DNA of 64,000 nucleotides from Streptomyces sp. NL15-2K (GTDB taxonomy: Bacteria > Actinomycetota > Actinomycetes > Streptomycetales > Streptomycetaceae), in contig NZ_CP130630.1 of assembly GCF_030551255.1 (NCBI RefSeq), positions 7,111,501-7,175,500 on the forward strand, written 5' to 3'. The notes beneath the pieces are model-generated. The model searched no databases. It was not told where the DNA came from and worked only from the letters and a program-made list of their open reading frames with translations. The number at the start of each line of letters is the position of its first letter. The stretch's first letter is position 1. Shown piece after piece: positions 26,248 through 34,126 of this stretch. The position numbers were made by a program, and so were the translations under genes.

Positions 26248-27825
26248 CAATGCCGCGTAGTTAAGAAACGGCGAGGATTTTGATGTCGGGTGGGTCGGGG
26301 TGGTGGATGGTGGTTTCGGTGCGGAGTTTCTTCCTGTAGGCGTGGACGTGGACGCGTTTGACGGCTCGTGGGCTGGTACGGTGCCGGCGTCGCGGGTTGA
26401 GTCTTTCGAGGATTTCTGTGCGGGCTGTTTCAAGAGCTTCCGTGAGACGCTGAGGGGGAAAAGCCCGCCTGGTCGGTGACCTGGCGGCGGATGATGCGCA
26501 GTGATCTGATGAAGGACAGCCTGTCGGGGTCGATGTCGGCCTGGTCTGCTGCCTCGCACATCAGATGTCGGACCGCGTAATGGGTCAGTAGGAGTGCCCA
26601 GATCTCCTGCTCGATCATGTCCGGTGTTTTCGAGCGCAGGACGCCGCCCCGGCCGCGCTGATGGGTCTTGATCTCGTCGAGGCTGGATTCGAGTTCCCAG
26701 CGTTCTGCGTAAGCGGCCGCGAGTTCGGCGGCGCTGGCCTCGTCGGGATCCATGATCGTGGTGATCAGGCAGAAGATCTCGCCTTTCCCTTCACGGTTGG
26801 TCACTTCGTACTCGACGACACGGACCGGGATCCCGGACGGCTCCTCGATACGCGCAGATCCGCGGTAACGCTGGTTCCCGCGCCGGTTCCTGACTTTTGG
26901 GTCGAGCAGAAAGGACTCGTACGATCCGTCTTTCAGCGGCCGGACTACCGGGAGATGAGGTCCGTCGGGCATGCGCCACAGCAGATCCGCGCCGGTCGCG
27001 GCGGCGGCCTCCCACAGGCGGTAGGCGTAAAATCCCCGGTCAGCGGTGATCAGCATGCCCGGCTCGAAGTCGGTGACGAGTTCTTTTGCGAGGGCGCCCT
27101 CGTCCACACGCCAGGGCCCCAGCCGGGCGGCCACCACAGCGTGGGTCCCGCATTCGCCAAGTCCCACGACTTTCACCTGCGGGAAAGGAGCGGGGTTCTT
27201 CGTCCCGCCGGAGCGTCCGAACTCCGCGTCATTCGCCGGCGTATCGGGAATGTCCAGCACGAACCCGTCGATGGCCATCAGCCGCCACCGGCCCAGCCAG
27301 GCTCCTTGCGTGCCCCGCTGAGCACACGGCAGAGCCACCCGCTCGAACAAGACCCGCAAAGGATCCGGTCCCAGACGCCGACGCGCCTGGGAAATCGCAC
27401 TTGTCGTGGGGACCTTCCAGTCCTTGCGCCATGTCCCCAGGAACCGTAGGCCATTGACGAGTAGACGGATGACTTCCTCGTACGACTCACCGAAAAACAG
27501 GCACAGAGCCATGACGTAGTAGACGACAACGCGGGCCGGCAGCAGGCGGGACCGCTTCTCGAACCGGCCCGTCTCAGCCAATACTTCATCGACCAGATCC
27601 CGGTCGACCAGACGCGTCAGAACCCCGATACCCACCCGGTCCGTCAACCGCGTACCGGAAACCGCCGAGCTACCCCGAACCCCACCCATGAAGAAGGAAG
27701 ATAACCCGTTTCATCGCCGCCACAGACAACGGCGGCCATGCCGGTTGACCATCCACAACCAACGCGGGCGTGTCGCTGTGCACATGTGGAAAGAGAATCC
27801 CAAAACACTTATCTACGTGGCATTG
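26248..27825 (-). mobile_element. IS4-family insertion sequence, 1578 bp
   Basis: 18-bp terminal inverted repeats at 26248-26265 (CAATGCCGCGTAGTTAAG) and 27808-27825, two mismatches. The 10-bp target duplication ACCCGCAGTC occurs at 26238-26247 and 27826-27835. Confidence 0.93.
26261..27689 (-). pseudogene. IS4-type transposase with a 1-base frameshift near its C-terminus
   Basis: The long frame (27689-26430, 419 aa) has the DDE core: LMAIDGFVLDIPD, LITADRGFYAY, and the Glu in YAERWELESSLDEIKTH. It ends early at GFSPSASHGSS. One base less in the CCC/GGG run at 26464-26466 would switch to a frame that runs to TAA at 26261-26263 (AFPPQRLTEALETAR ... HPDPPDIKILAV), the usual end of this family. 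The catalytic core is intact, so loss of activity is likely but not certain. Confidence 0.8.
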
Positions 27826-28139
27826 ACCCGCAGTCGACGGACATCTCGAATGCCGTGAATCTGCGGAGCGGCCCCGGAGCGAAATACACGTCCAAGGGAA
27901 TCCTCTACAAGAGCACTCGTTTCGCCGAGTACTGCAACAAGGATTTCAAGTGGGGCTACGGGAAGGTCACCAGCGGCCCCAATAAGGGGAAGTGGGGCTG
28001 GGTCGCCTACAACTACCTCAACCCGGTGGAAAGCGATAACCCCCACCCCTGCTCTCTCGCATAGCAACACTCACTTATTTTCCAGCTGATCAAACCCAAG
28101 TCGAATTCATAGCTGAGCCAAGACAAAGCAGGAGCTGAC

Positions 28140-29627
28140 ATGAACGCCGCGCCTATCCCTCGTGAAAGGGGGCCTCCCGTGTATCCGGAATCGGATCAGG
28201 CGCGGCGCTCAGTCCTGAATGAGGCTGAGCGTCTGCGCCTTCTTTCTTCCACCGAACGCGACCTTATCCGGCTCGTCCACGAACCCGGATATTCTCGCTG
28301 GCTCGATCAGATCAAATCCATTGGCGGGTGCGCCCACCCGATTTACCTGGCCGGTCACACCACGACTCGTGATGCCCTCACGGGTGAGGTTCTGCGGCAC
28401 TACGACACCAGCGCCGAACCCGGCGGACGTATGCCGGTCCGCTGCCGCAACCGGCGTGAGACGCGCTGTGAGCCGTGCTCCTACCTGCACGCGGGCGACA
28501 CGTTCCACCTGGTCCGCTCCGGCCTGCTGGGCGGCAAGGGCATCACGGACGGCGTCCGGCATCACCCCCGGCTCTTCGTCACCCTGACTGCCCCCTCGTT
28601 CGGCCCCGTGCACCGTGCGAGCGGCCCTGACGGTGCTGTATGCCGCCCTCGACGGGACGGCGGAGTATGCGAACACGGCCGGTCCCTGGGCTGCGGCCAA
28701 AAGCACGCGGAGACAGATTCCACGGTGGGGCAGCCGATGTGCCGGGACTGCTACGACTACCCCGGACATGTCCTCTGGCACGCGAGCGCCGGCTCACTGT
28801 GGAACCGCTATTGCCACATGCTCCGGCGGCATTTGGCGACTGCCGCAGGAATCACACAAACTCGCCTCGGTGAACACCTGAAAATCTCCTTCGCGAAAGT
28901 CGCCGAATACCAGCGCCGCGGGGCCGTCCATTTCCACGCCGTTATCCGCCTCGACGGGCCCGACGGCCCTTCCTCGCCCCCGCCGCTGTGGGCCACAACC
29001 GAACTGCTGTCAGACGCCGTGCGGTCGGCTGCGGCATTGGTGGAGGTGCACACCCCGTATTCCCCCGCGACCGGTGAGCGGATCATCAAGTGGGGCAAGC
29101 AGATCGACGTACACCCGATCCGCAGCGACGCATTCACGGAAGACTCGGCGGTGACCGATAGTGCCGTTGCGGCCTACGTCGCGAAATACGTCTCAAAGAG
29201 CGTGGGCGACTCCGGCGGAATCGACTACCGCATAGACGACTTCGACAGCATCCGCCTTGCCCCGGTGAATGCCCACCTGCGGGCCCTCATGACTGCCTGC
29301 TGGCGCCTGGGCGGCCTGCCGGAGCTGGAGGCGCTGAACCTGCGGGCCTGGGCTCACACCCTCGGCTACCGGGGCCACGTGCTCACCAAATCCCGCCAGT
29401 ACTCCACCACCTACGGGGCACTGCGTGCGGTCCGGGCCGAATACCAGGGCGGCGGTCCGCTCGCCCTGGAGGAGCAAGAGACCGTTACCGAATCGGCCTG
29501 GCGCTTTGTGGGCTCCGGGCACTCTCCGGCCGAAGCGGAAATTGCGCACGGAATAGCGGACGATCTAGCGAACCTACGCGAAATCAGAAGGGACATGATT
29601 GCGGAGGGGTGGAAATATGCTGCGTGA
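28140..29627 (+). CDS. repSA: Replication initiator, RepSA-like
   Basis: 495 aa; AGGAG lies 6 nt before ATG 28140. Rolling-circle initiator motifs occur in order: LFVTLTAPSFGPVH, the metal-binding H-x-H in RRGAVHFHAVIRL (about residue 263), and the nicking tyrosine in AAYVAKYVSKS. Cysteine pairs (CRNRRETRCEPC; MCRDCYDYPG) suggest zinc fingers. In pSAM2-type AICEs this protein nicks and replicates the excised circle. It overlaps the downstream gene by 11 bp. Confidence 0.93.
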   Translation: MNAAPIPRERGPPVYPESDQARRSVLNEAERLRLLSSTERDLIRLVHEPGYSRWLDQIKSIGGCAHPIYLAGHTTTRDALTGEVLRHYDTSAEPGGRMPVRCRNRRETRCEPCSYLHAGDTFHLVRSGLLGGKGITDGVRHHPRLFVTLTAPSFGPVHRASGPDGAVCRPRRDGGVCEHGRSLGCGQKHAETDSTVGQPMCRDCYDYPGHVLWHASAGSLWNRYCHMLRRHLATAAGITQTRLGEHLKISFAKVAEYQRRGAVHFHAVIRLDGPDGPSSPPPLWATTELLSDAVRSAAALVEVHTPYSPATGERIIKWGKQIDVHPIRSDAFTEDSAVTDSAVAAYVAKYVSKSVGDSGGIDYRIDDFDSIRLAPVNAHLRALMTACWRLGGLPELEALNLRAWAHTLGYRGHVLTKSRQYSTTYGALRAVRAEYQGGGPLALEEQETVTESAWRFVGSGHSPAEAEIAHGIADDLANLREIRRDMIAEGWKYAA

Positions 29628-30240
29628 TGAGTGGGCGGGACATTTCCACTCCGGTCGTAGTGGGGGTCGTCGTCCTGAGGGGCTTAAATGCTGGCGAGTT
29701 ACGAGTGAACGTGCGGAAGTCGTGGAATGTCTTAGGGAGGCTTTTGGTGGGGAAATTAGGGAGTGTCGGACTGGGGACTCTTTTACGCTGGATCTTCTCA
29801 CGTGTGCCGAGCGGGTCAATGTCATCCTTACGGATGAGGGGTCCATACGTACAGAAATGGTGATGTGGGGTCCTTCCGGAATACGGCACCACTGTGACGG
29901 GGTGCGTTTTCTGTCGCCGGACGAAAAGCGGGGAACGCGCTGTGGGTGCCCAGCAGGTATGGCAGATCGCAGAAACCGTGCAATGGCGGGAAGGGGACCC
30001 CAGGTGAGTGCGGAAATAAGCTTCCGTGTGGCTCGGTTCCCTGACTTGGGAGAGTTTCGTTTCCGGTCGAGTTCCTGGCGGCTGATGGAAGCTGCCAATT
30101 CTGTAAGGGCTCGTTTTCCTGTCGAAGGAAGCGAGATTATTTGTGATCTCGCATTGGAGCCTGCTGCCTTCGCTTTGCATAGCGGCCTGACTGTCATTGC
30201 TGTCGCGCCGTCTATTAAAGTGCCGGTCCCAGATGGATAG
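29617..30240 (+). CDS. Candidate recombination directionality factor (Gp3-like)
   Basis: 207 aa from ATG 29617, with GGAGGGG upstream, overlapping the Rep stop. The layout GHFHSGRSGGRRPEGLK - WRVTSERAEVVECLREAFGG - a Trp-Gly-x-x-Gly-x-x-H-x-CDGV motif (MWGPSGIRHHCDGVRFL) - two more Cys (RCGCP) - FRFRSSSWRLMEA resembles my memory of the phiC31/phiBT1 gp3 family. Those proteins switch serine integrases from integration to excision. In the circular element it would lie beside attP and int. The family match is by eye only. Confidence 0.68.
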   Translation: MLRDEWAGHFHSGRSGGRRPEGLKCWRVTSERAEVVECLREAFGGEIRECRTGDSFTLDLLTCAERVNVILTDEGSIRTEMVMWGPSGIRHHCDGVRFLSPDEKRGTRCGCPAGMADRRNRAMAGRGPQVSAEISFRVARFPDLGEFRFRSSSWRLMEAANSVRARFPVEGSEIICDLALEPAAFALHSGLTVIAVAPSIKVPVPDG

Positions 30241-30277
30241 GCGTGCATGACTGTTCCATGCGATCAGGTAACGCTGT

Positions 30278-30322
30278 GAGCCCCCGCCGTGTTTCTTGCC
30301 CCTTGGCGTACGGCGGGGGCTC
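30278..30322 (+). terminator. Terminator after the rep operon
   Basis: Perfect 12-bp stem GAGCCCCCGCCG with arms at 30278-30289 and 30311-30322. It also faces the leftward target-gene copy. Confidence 0.78.
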
Positions 30323-30442
30323 CCTATTGCCCGAGTAGCTGTCGGCGACGTGACGCGTCGGTAGCGTGAGCCCACCCGCTGACTCCGGTCGCTTGGCTGC
30401 CTGGCCTTGTCCGGTGTTCACCCGGGCGGGGTGTTTTGGTCT

Positions 30443-30685
30443 CTACTCCTTGGTGCGACGAGACCCGAGAACGCCCCGGAGACCGATTACACCGATGACC
30501 GTTCCTAGGATGAACGAGACGGCGGCAAGGGTCAGATGGACCCATAGGTAGGCCGTAGGCTTACCGTTATCGAACGCGAGTCCGCTGGCGTCCTTGAAGA
30601 GGTTGTTAGTGAAGGTGACCCAGATCACCCAGGACCAGGCGCCGAACGCTGCGAGGAACCAGGAGACAGGGCGGGTGAGCTTCAT
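30443..30685 (-). CDS. Intact element-borne copy of the SCO4848-like membrane protein
   Basis: 80 aa (MKLTRPVSWFLAAFGAWSWV ... SRRTKE) with two membrane helices. It is about three quarters identical, by eye, to the split chromosomal gene and equal in length. It lies just inside attR, in opposite orientation. At the att core position its sequence is TGGGTCAC instead of TGGATCAC, so it should not itself serve as attB. It probably restores the function lost on integration. The role of the protein is unknown. Confidence 0.88.
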   Translation of the reverse strand: MKLTRPVSWFLAAFGAWSWVIWVTFTNNLFKDASGLAFDNGKPTAYLWVHLTLAAVSFILGTVIGVIGLRGVLGSRRTKE

Positions 30686-30788
30686 GGGTCGTCCTTCGGG
30701 TGGGGCGGTTGGTGCCCTGTCAGTATGTGACTCGCTCCCGGCGAGCCGTCCGTTGGGGGCGGCAGCGGTTGTAGTGGGTTCTTGCGTA

Positions 30789-30796
30789 TGGATCAC
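30789..30796. other. attR core of the AICE
   Basis: TGGATCAC followed by the rest of the target gene (TTTCGTCAAAAACCTG), which matches the phiBT1 attB region as I remember it. Confidence 0.85.
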
Positions 30797-30968
30797 TTTC
30801 GTCAAAAACCTGATCAAGGACGGCAGCGGGCTCGCGTTCGACGACGCGGGTGACCCGACCGCGTACTTCTGGGTGCACTTGCTGCTCGCCGTCGTTTCCT
30901 TCGTATTGGGGACGGTTGTGGGGGCCATCGGGTTGCGCGGTCTGCGCGCACTGCGCCGCACGTCATAG
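30797..30968 (+). pseudogene. 3' fragment of the split SCO4848-like gene
   Basis: Codes VKNLIKDGSGLAFDDAGD then PTAYFWVHLLLAVVSF and the end RALRRTS. No start of its own. In frame with 9509-9579 across the shared core. Confidence 0.9.
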
Positions 30969-31042
30969 CAACTGCGCCGGACGTCACGAGAACTGCGCCG
31001 ACGTCACAACAATTCGGACCACGAAAGAGGGGGTACGACCGC

Positions 31043-32368
31043 ATGGTGGTCGTCTTCGCGCTCGTCGCACTGGCTGTGCTGAGCGCCCTGGTGGCGGGCA
31101 ACTGGTATGTGTGGCGAAGACTGTTCCGCGACACGACCCGGGGCCCGGGCCTGGTGCGCCGTGCGGGCGCGGTGCTGGTGGCGGGCGGCTGGGTGCTGGC
31201 GATCACGGCGCTCGTCTCGGAACGCACCGGCGCGCCCTTCTGGCTCCAGCAGGTGCTGGGCTGGCCGGGCTTCCTGTGGCTGGCCCTGTGGATCTACCTG
31301 ACGCTGGCATTGGCGGCGGGTGAGGTCGTACGACCGCTGCTGCGGCGGTTCCTGGAACGGCGGGCGCGGGCCGGGACGGCCGTACAACAGTCCGAGCCGG
31401 TCCCGGCGGAAGCCGTCGCGACCGCCGCGGCCACGCCCGCCGCCGCGCAGGGCGCCGACCCCGCAGCCGGGCCGGTGCCGGCATCGGAGTCCGGGCCGGC
31501 CGCGGAGCCGGACCCCGAGGCCGCTCCACCGCCCCCGGCCCTCCCCTCCCGCCGCCTCTTCGTCTCCCGAGTCGTGGGCGGTGCCGCGGCCGCCGCGGCC
31601 CTCGGAACCGTCGGCTACGGCACATACGGCGTCCTGAACGGCCCGACGGTCAAACGGGTCACCGTCCCGCTGGCCAAGCTCCCGCGCGCGGCGCACGGTT
31701 ACCGGATCGCGGTGGTCAGCGACATCCACCTGGGCCCGGTCCTCGGCCGGGGCTTCGCCCAGAAGGTCGTCGACACGATCAACTCCACCCAGCCCGACCT
31801 CATCGCGGTGGTCGGCGACCTGGTCGACGGCAGCGTGAAGGACCTGAGCCCGGCGGCGGCCCCGCTGGCGGGGCTGACGGCCCGCCACGGCGCGTACTTC
31901 GTCACCGGCAACCACGAGTACTTCTCGGGCGCCGAACAGTGGGTCGAGGAGGTACGGCGGCTCGGCATGCGCCCCCTGGAGAACGCCCGCGTCGAAATGG
32001 CGCACTTCGACCTCGCCGGCGTCAACGACGTGTCGGGCGAGGACGAGGGACAGGGCCCCGACTACGCCAAGGCCCTCGGCGACCGGGACCGGGCACGCGC
32101 GTGCGTGCTCCTCGCCCACCAGCCGGTGCAGATCCACGACGCCGTCGACCACGGCGTCGACCTCCAGCTCTCCGGCCACACCCACGGCGGCCAGCTGTGG
32201 CCCGGCAACCTCCTCGCGGCGGCGGCCAATCCGACGGTGGCCGGGCTGGAGCGCTACGGCGACACCCAGCTGTACGTCAGCCGCGGCGCGGGCGCCTGGG
32301 GCCCGCCGACCCGGGTCGGCGCGGAGTCGGACATCACGGTGATCGAACTGGCGTCGAGGCAGGCGTGA
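31043..32368 (+). CDS. Membrane-anchored metallophosphoesterase
   Basis: 441 aa. Three N-terminal membrane helices and a long Ala/Pro/Glu-rich linker are followed by a twin-arginine-like segment (SRRLFVSRVVGG). The calcineurin-type domain has VVSDIHLG, VGDLVDG, TGNHEYF, LAHQPVQ and SGHTHGGQLWP, a full two-metal site. Proteins of this YkuE-like group are thought to act on cell-envelope phosphoesters. It follows the attR site directly, as in the S. coelicolor SCO4848-SCO4849 order. Confidence 0.92.
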   Translation: MVVVFALVALAVLSALVAGNWYVWRRLFRDTTRGPGLVRRAGAVLVAGGWVLAITALVSERTGAPFWLQQVLGWPGFLWLALWIYLTLALAAGEVVRPLLRRFLERRARAGTAVQQSEPVPAEAVATAAATPAAAQGADPAAGPVPASESGPAAEPDPEAAPPPPALPSRRLFVSRVVGGAAAAAALGTVGYGTYGVLNGPTVKRVTVPLAKLPRAAHGYRIAVVSDIHLGPVLGRGFAQKVVDTINSTQPDLIAVVGDLVDGSVKDLSPAAAPLAGLTARHGAYFVTGNHEYFSGAEQWVEEVRRLGMRPLENARVEMAHFDLAGVNDVSGEDEGQGPDYAKALGDRDRARACVLLAHQPVQIHDAVDHGVDLQLSGHTHGGQLWPGNLLAAAANPTVAGLERYGDTQLYVSRGAGAWGPPTRVGAESDITVIELASRQA

Positions 32369-32551
32369 GCGTGTAATCCCACTCTGTGCGAGCACTGTGA
32401 AACCTGGTCGAACCCCCCTTGCGTAAGGTCTTTCCCAAGTCGAACAAAACTCCCTTCCCCCAGGTGAAACACCTGTGTTTAGGTGATCCGCGCCATAAGG
32501 GGCGTGGCATATGCGCTGTGGCTCAAAAAGGGCCCTGGGGAGGGCAAACCG

Positions 32552-34108
32552 ATGCGGTCGGTTCGCACACGGATTCTCGCGACACTGCTCGTGCTGGCGG
32601 CCGTCGCCGTAGGCGCCTGGCAGTTGTTGCCGTCGCGGAGCGGCAACAGCAGGACGATCACCGTAGGCACGACGGACGCCGTCACGTCGCTCGACCCGGC
32701 CGGTGCCTACGACGCCGGCTCCTGGGCGCTGTTCAGCAACGTCTTCCAGTCACTGCTGACCTTCGGTCCGGGCGGCGCCGCCCCCGTGCCCGACGCGGCC
32801 GCGAGCTGTGCCTTCGTCGGCAGCCACCTGGAGACCTACCGCTGCGAACTGCGCAAGGGCCTCACCTTCCCGAGCGGCCGCGAGATGACGGCCGAGGACG
32901 TGAAGTACTCCTTCGACCGCGTCAAGAAGATCAACTCCGAGGTCGGCCCCGCGTCCCTGCTGGCCACCCTCCGCTCGGTCGACGCCGACGGCCTGACCGT
33001 CACCTTCCACCTCTCCTCGCCCGACGCCACGTTCCCCTTCAAGGTGGCCACCGGCGCCGGCTCGATCGTCGATCACACGAAGTACCCGGCGAACGCCCTG
33101 CGCACCGGCACCGGCGTCGACGGCACCGGAGCGTACGAACTGACGGCGTACACGAAGGACAAGAAGGCCTCCCTCACCCCCAACACGCACTACAAGGGCG
33201 CCGTCGACGACACCGGACAGCCCGTCGAGCTGCGCTACTACGCCGACGCCAACCAGCTCGACAGCGCCTGGAAGGCCGGGCGGGTCGACGTCGCCACCCG
33301 CCAGCTGCCGCCCGGGGTCCTCGCCGGACTGAACGCCAGCGACCCGAACCAGCGGGTGTCCGAGGCCGACAGCTCCGAGACCCGCGACCTGTACCTCAAC
33401 ACCCGCGCCGGCTCGCCGCTGCACGACACCCCGGTCCGGCAGGCCATGGCCTGGCTGATCGACCGCGAACGGCTGGCCGCCACCGTCTACGACGGCACGG
33501 TCGACCCCCTGTACTCGCTGATCCCGACCGGCATCACCGGCCACACCACGTCGTTCTTCGACCACTACCCCAAGCAGGACCCCAAGAAGGCCCGGGAACT
33601 GCTCACCAAGGCAGGCGTGACCCTGCCGGTCCGCTTCACCTACGGTTACGCCAAGGGACGCGGCGCCGGCGCCCCCGAGGCCGCGGAACTCAAGCGGCAA
33701 CTGGAGGCGAGCGGCCTGTTCAAGGTCACCGTCAAGGCCTACGAGTGGACCGACTTCCAGAAGCGGTGGGCGTCCGGAAAGCTGGACGCGTACGCGGTCG
33801 GCTGGGTGGCCGACTATCCGGACGCGGACACCTTCGGCGCGCCGCTCGTCGGCACCGACAGCACCATGAACACCGGCTACAGCAGCAAGACCGTCGATCA
33901 GCTGATCCGGACCAGCCAGCAATACCCCGACCGCAGCCAGGCCGCCCGGGATTTCCGCGAGCTGCAGCAGGCCGTCGCCGCCGATGTGCCGGTCATCCCG
34001 CTGTGGCAGGCCAAGGAATACGTCGTCAGCAGCGAGGCCGTCGGCGGCGGGCAGTACCTGTCGGACGGCACCGGAGTCTTCCGGCTGTGGCGCCTGACCT
34101 GGATCTGA
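32552..34108 (+). CDS. Peptide/nickel-type ABC transporter substrate-binding protein
   Basis: 518 aa from ATG 32552 (MRSVRTRILATLLVL), with GGGGAGGG 8 nt upstream. An N-terminal helix acts as signal or anchor; I see no lipobox cysteine. The SBP family 5 fold shows LDPAGAYDAGSWALFSNVF near the start and the YRCELRKGLTFPSGREMTAEDV region. The C-terminus has VPVIPLWQAKEYVVSS. It should bind an oligopeptide outside the cell, but no permease or ATPase gene is nearby, so it may feed a remote transporter or the adjacent sensor kinase. Confidence 0.9.
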   Translation: MRSVRTRILATLLVLAAVAVGAWQLLPSRSGNSRTITVGTTDAVTSLDPAGAYDAGSWALFSNVFQSLLTFGPGGAAPVPDAAASCAFVGSHLETYRCELRKGLTFPSGREMTAEDVKYSFDRVKKINSEVGPASLLATLRSVDADGLTVTFHLSSPDATFPFKVATGAGSIVDHTKYPANALRTGTGVDGTGAYELTAYTKDKKASLTPNTHYKGAVDDTGQPVELRYYADANQLDSAWKAGRVDVATRQLPPGVLAGLNASDPNQRVSEADSSETRDLYLNTRAGSPLHDTPVRQAMAWLIDRERLAATVYDGTVDPLYSLIPTGITGHTTSFFDHYPKQDPKKARELLTKAGVTLPVRFTYGYAKGRGAGAPEAAELKRQLEASGLFKVTVKAYEWTDFQKRWASGKLDAYAVGWVADYPDADTFGAPLVGTDSTMNTGYSSKTVDQLIRTSQQYPDRSQAARDFRELQQAVAADVPVIPLWQAKEYVVSSEAVGGGQYLSDGTGVFRLWRLTWI

Positions 34109-34126
34109 CCCGGCCCGACAGGACCG

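Larger units (their letters stand above)
26102..28064 (+). pseudogene. Secreted SH3-type protein gene interrupted by IS4
   Basis: The 5' part (26102-26247) codes a signal peptide (MKIRNNLVRALAASALGLT) and CDWEWAYPQS. The 3' part (27836-28064) codes the SH3-like body (ISNAVNLRSGPGAKYTS ... WGWVAYNYLNPVE). Removing the IS and one copy of the 10-bp target duplication gives an unbroken 124-aa frame. It is the second secreted SH3 gene of the element and sat between the Spd-like and Rep genes. Confidence 0.9.
9580..30796. mobile_element. 21.2-kb AICE with serine integrase, inserted in the SCO4848-like gene
   Basis: The limits are set by the split target gene and the shared TGGATCAC core. Contents from left to right are serine integrase, regulators, Nudix-hemC, secreted SH3 protein, GntR repressor, TraB translocase, Spd-like protein, Rep initiator, candidate recombination directionality factor and a spare copy of the target gene. 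This is the pSAM2 plan (rep, tra, kor, spd), but with a phiBT1-type serine integrase in place of a tyrosine integrase. IS630 (11520-12647), a group II intron (about 15263-17545) and IS4 (26248-27825) are nested inside it. Rep and TraB are intact, so it may still excise, replicate and transfer. Confidence 0.9.

Noticed and set aside
26251..26262. AATGCCG on both sides of the IS4 as the target duplication
   Set aside because: On the right side AATGCCG lies downstream of the IS end, and on the left it is part of the terminal inverted repeat. The true duplication is ACCCGCAGTC.
9572..30796. tRNA gene as the integration site
   Set aside because: No cloverleaf-forming sequence at either junction; the target is clearly protein-coding and the integrase is of the serine type.
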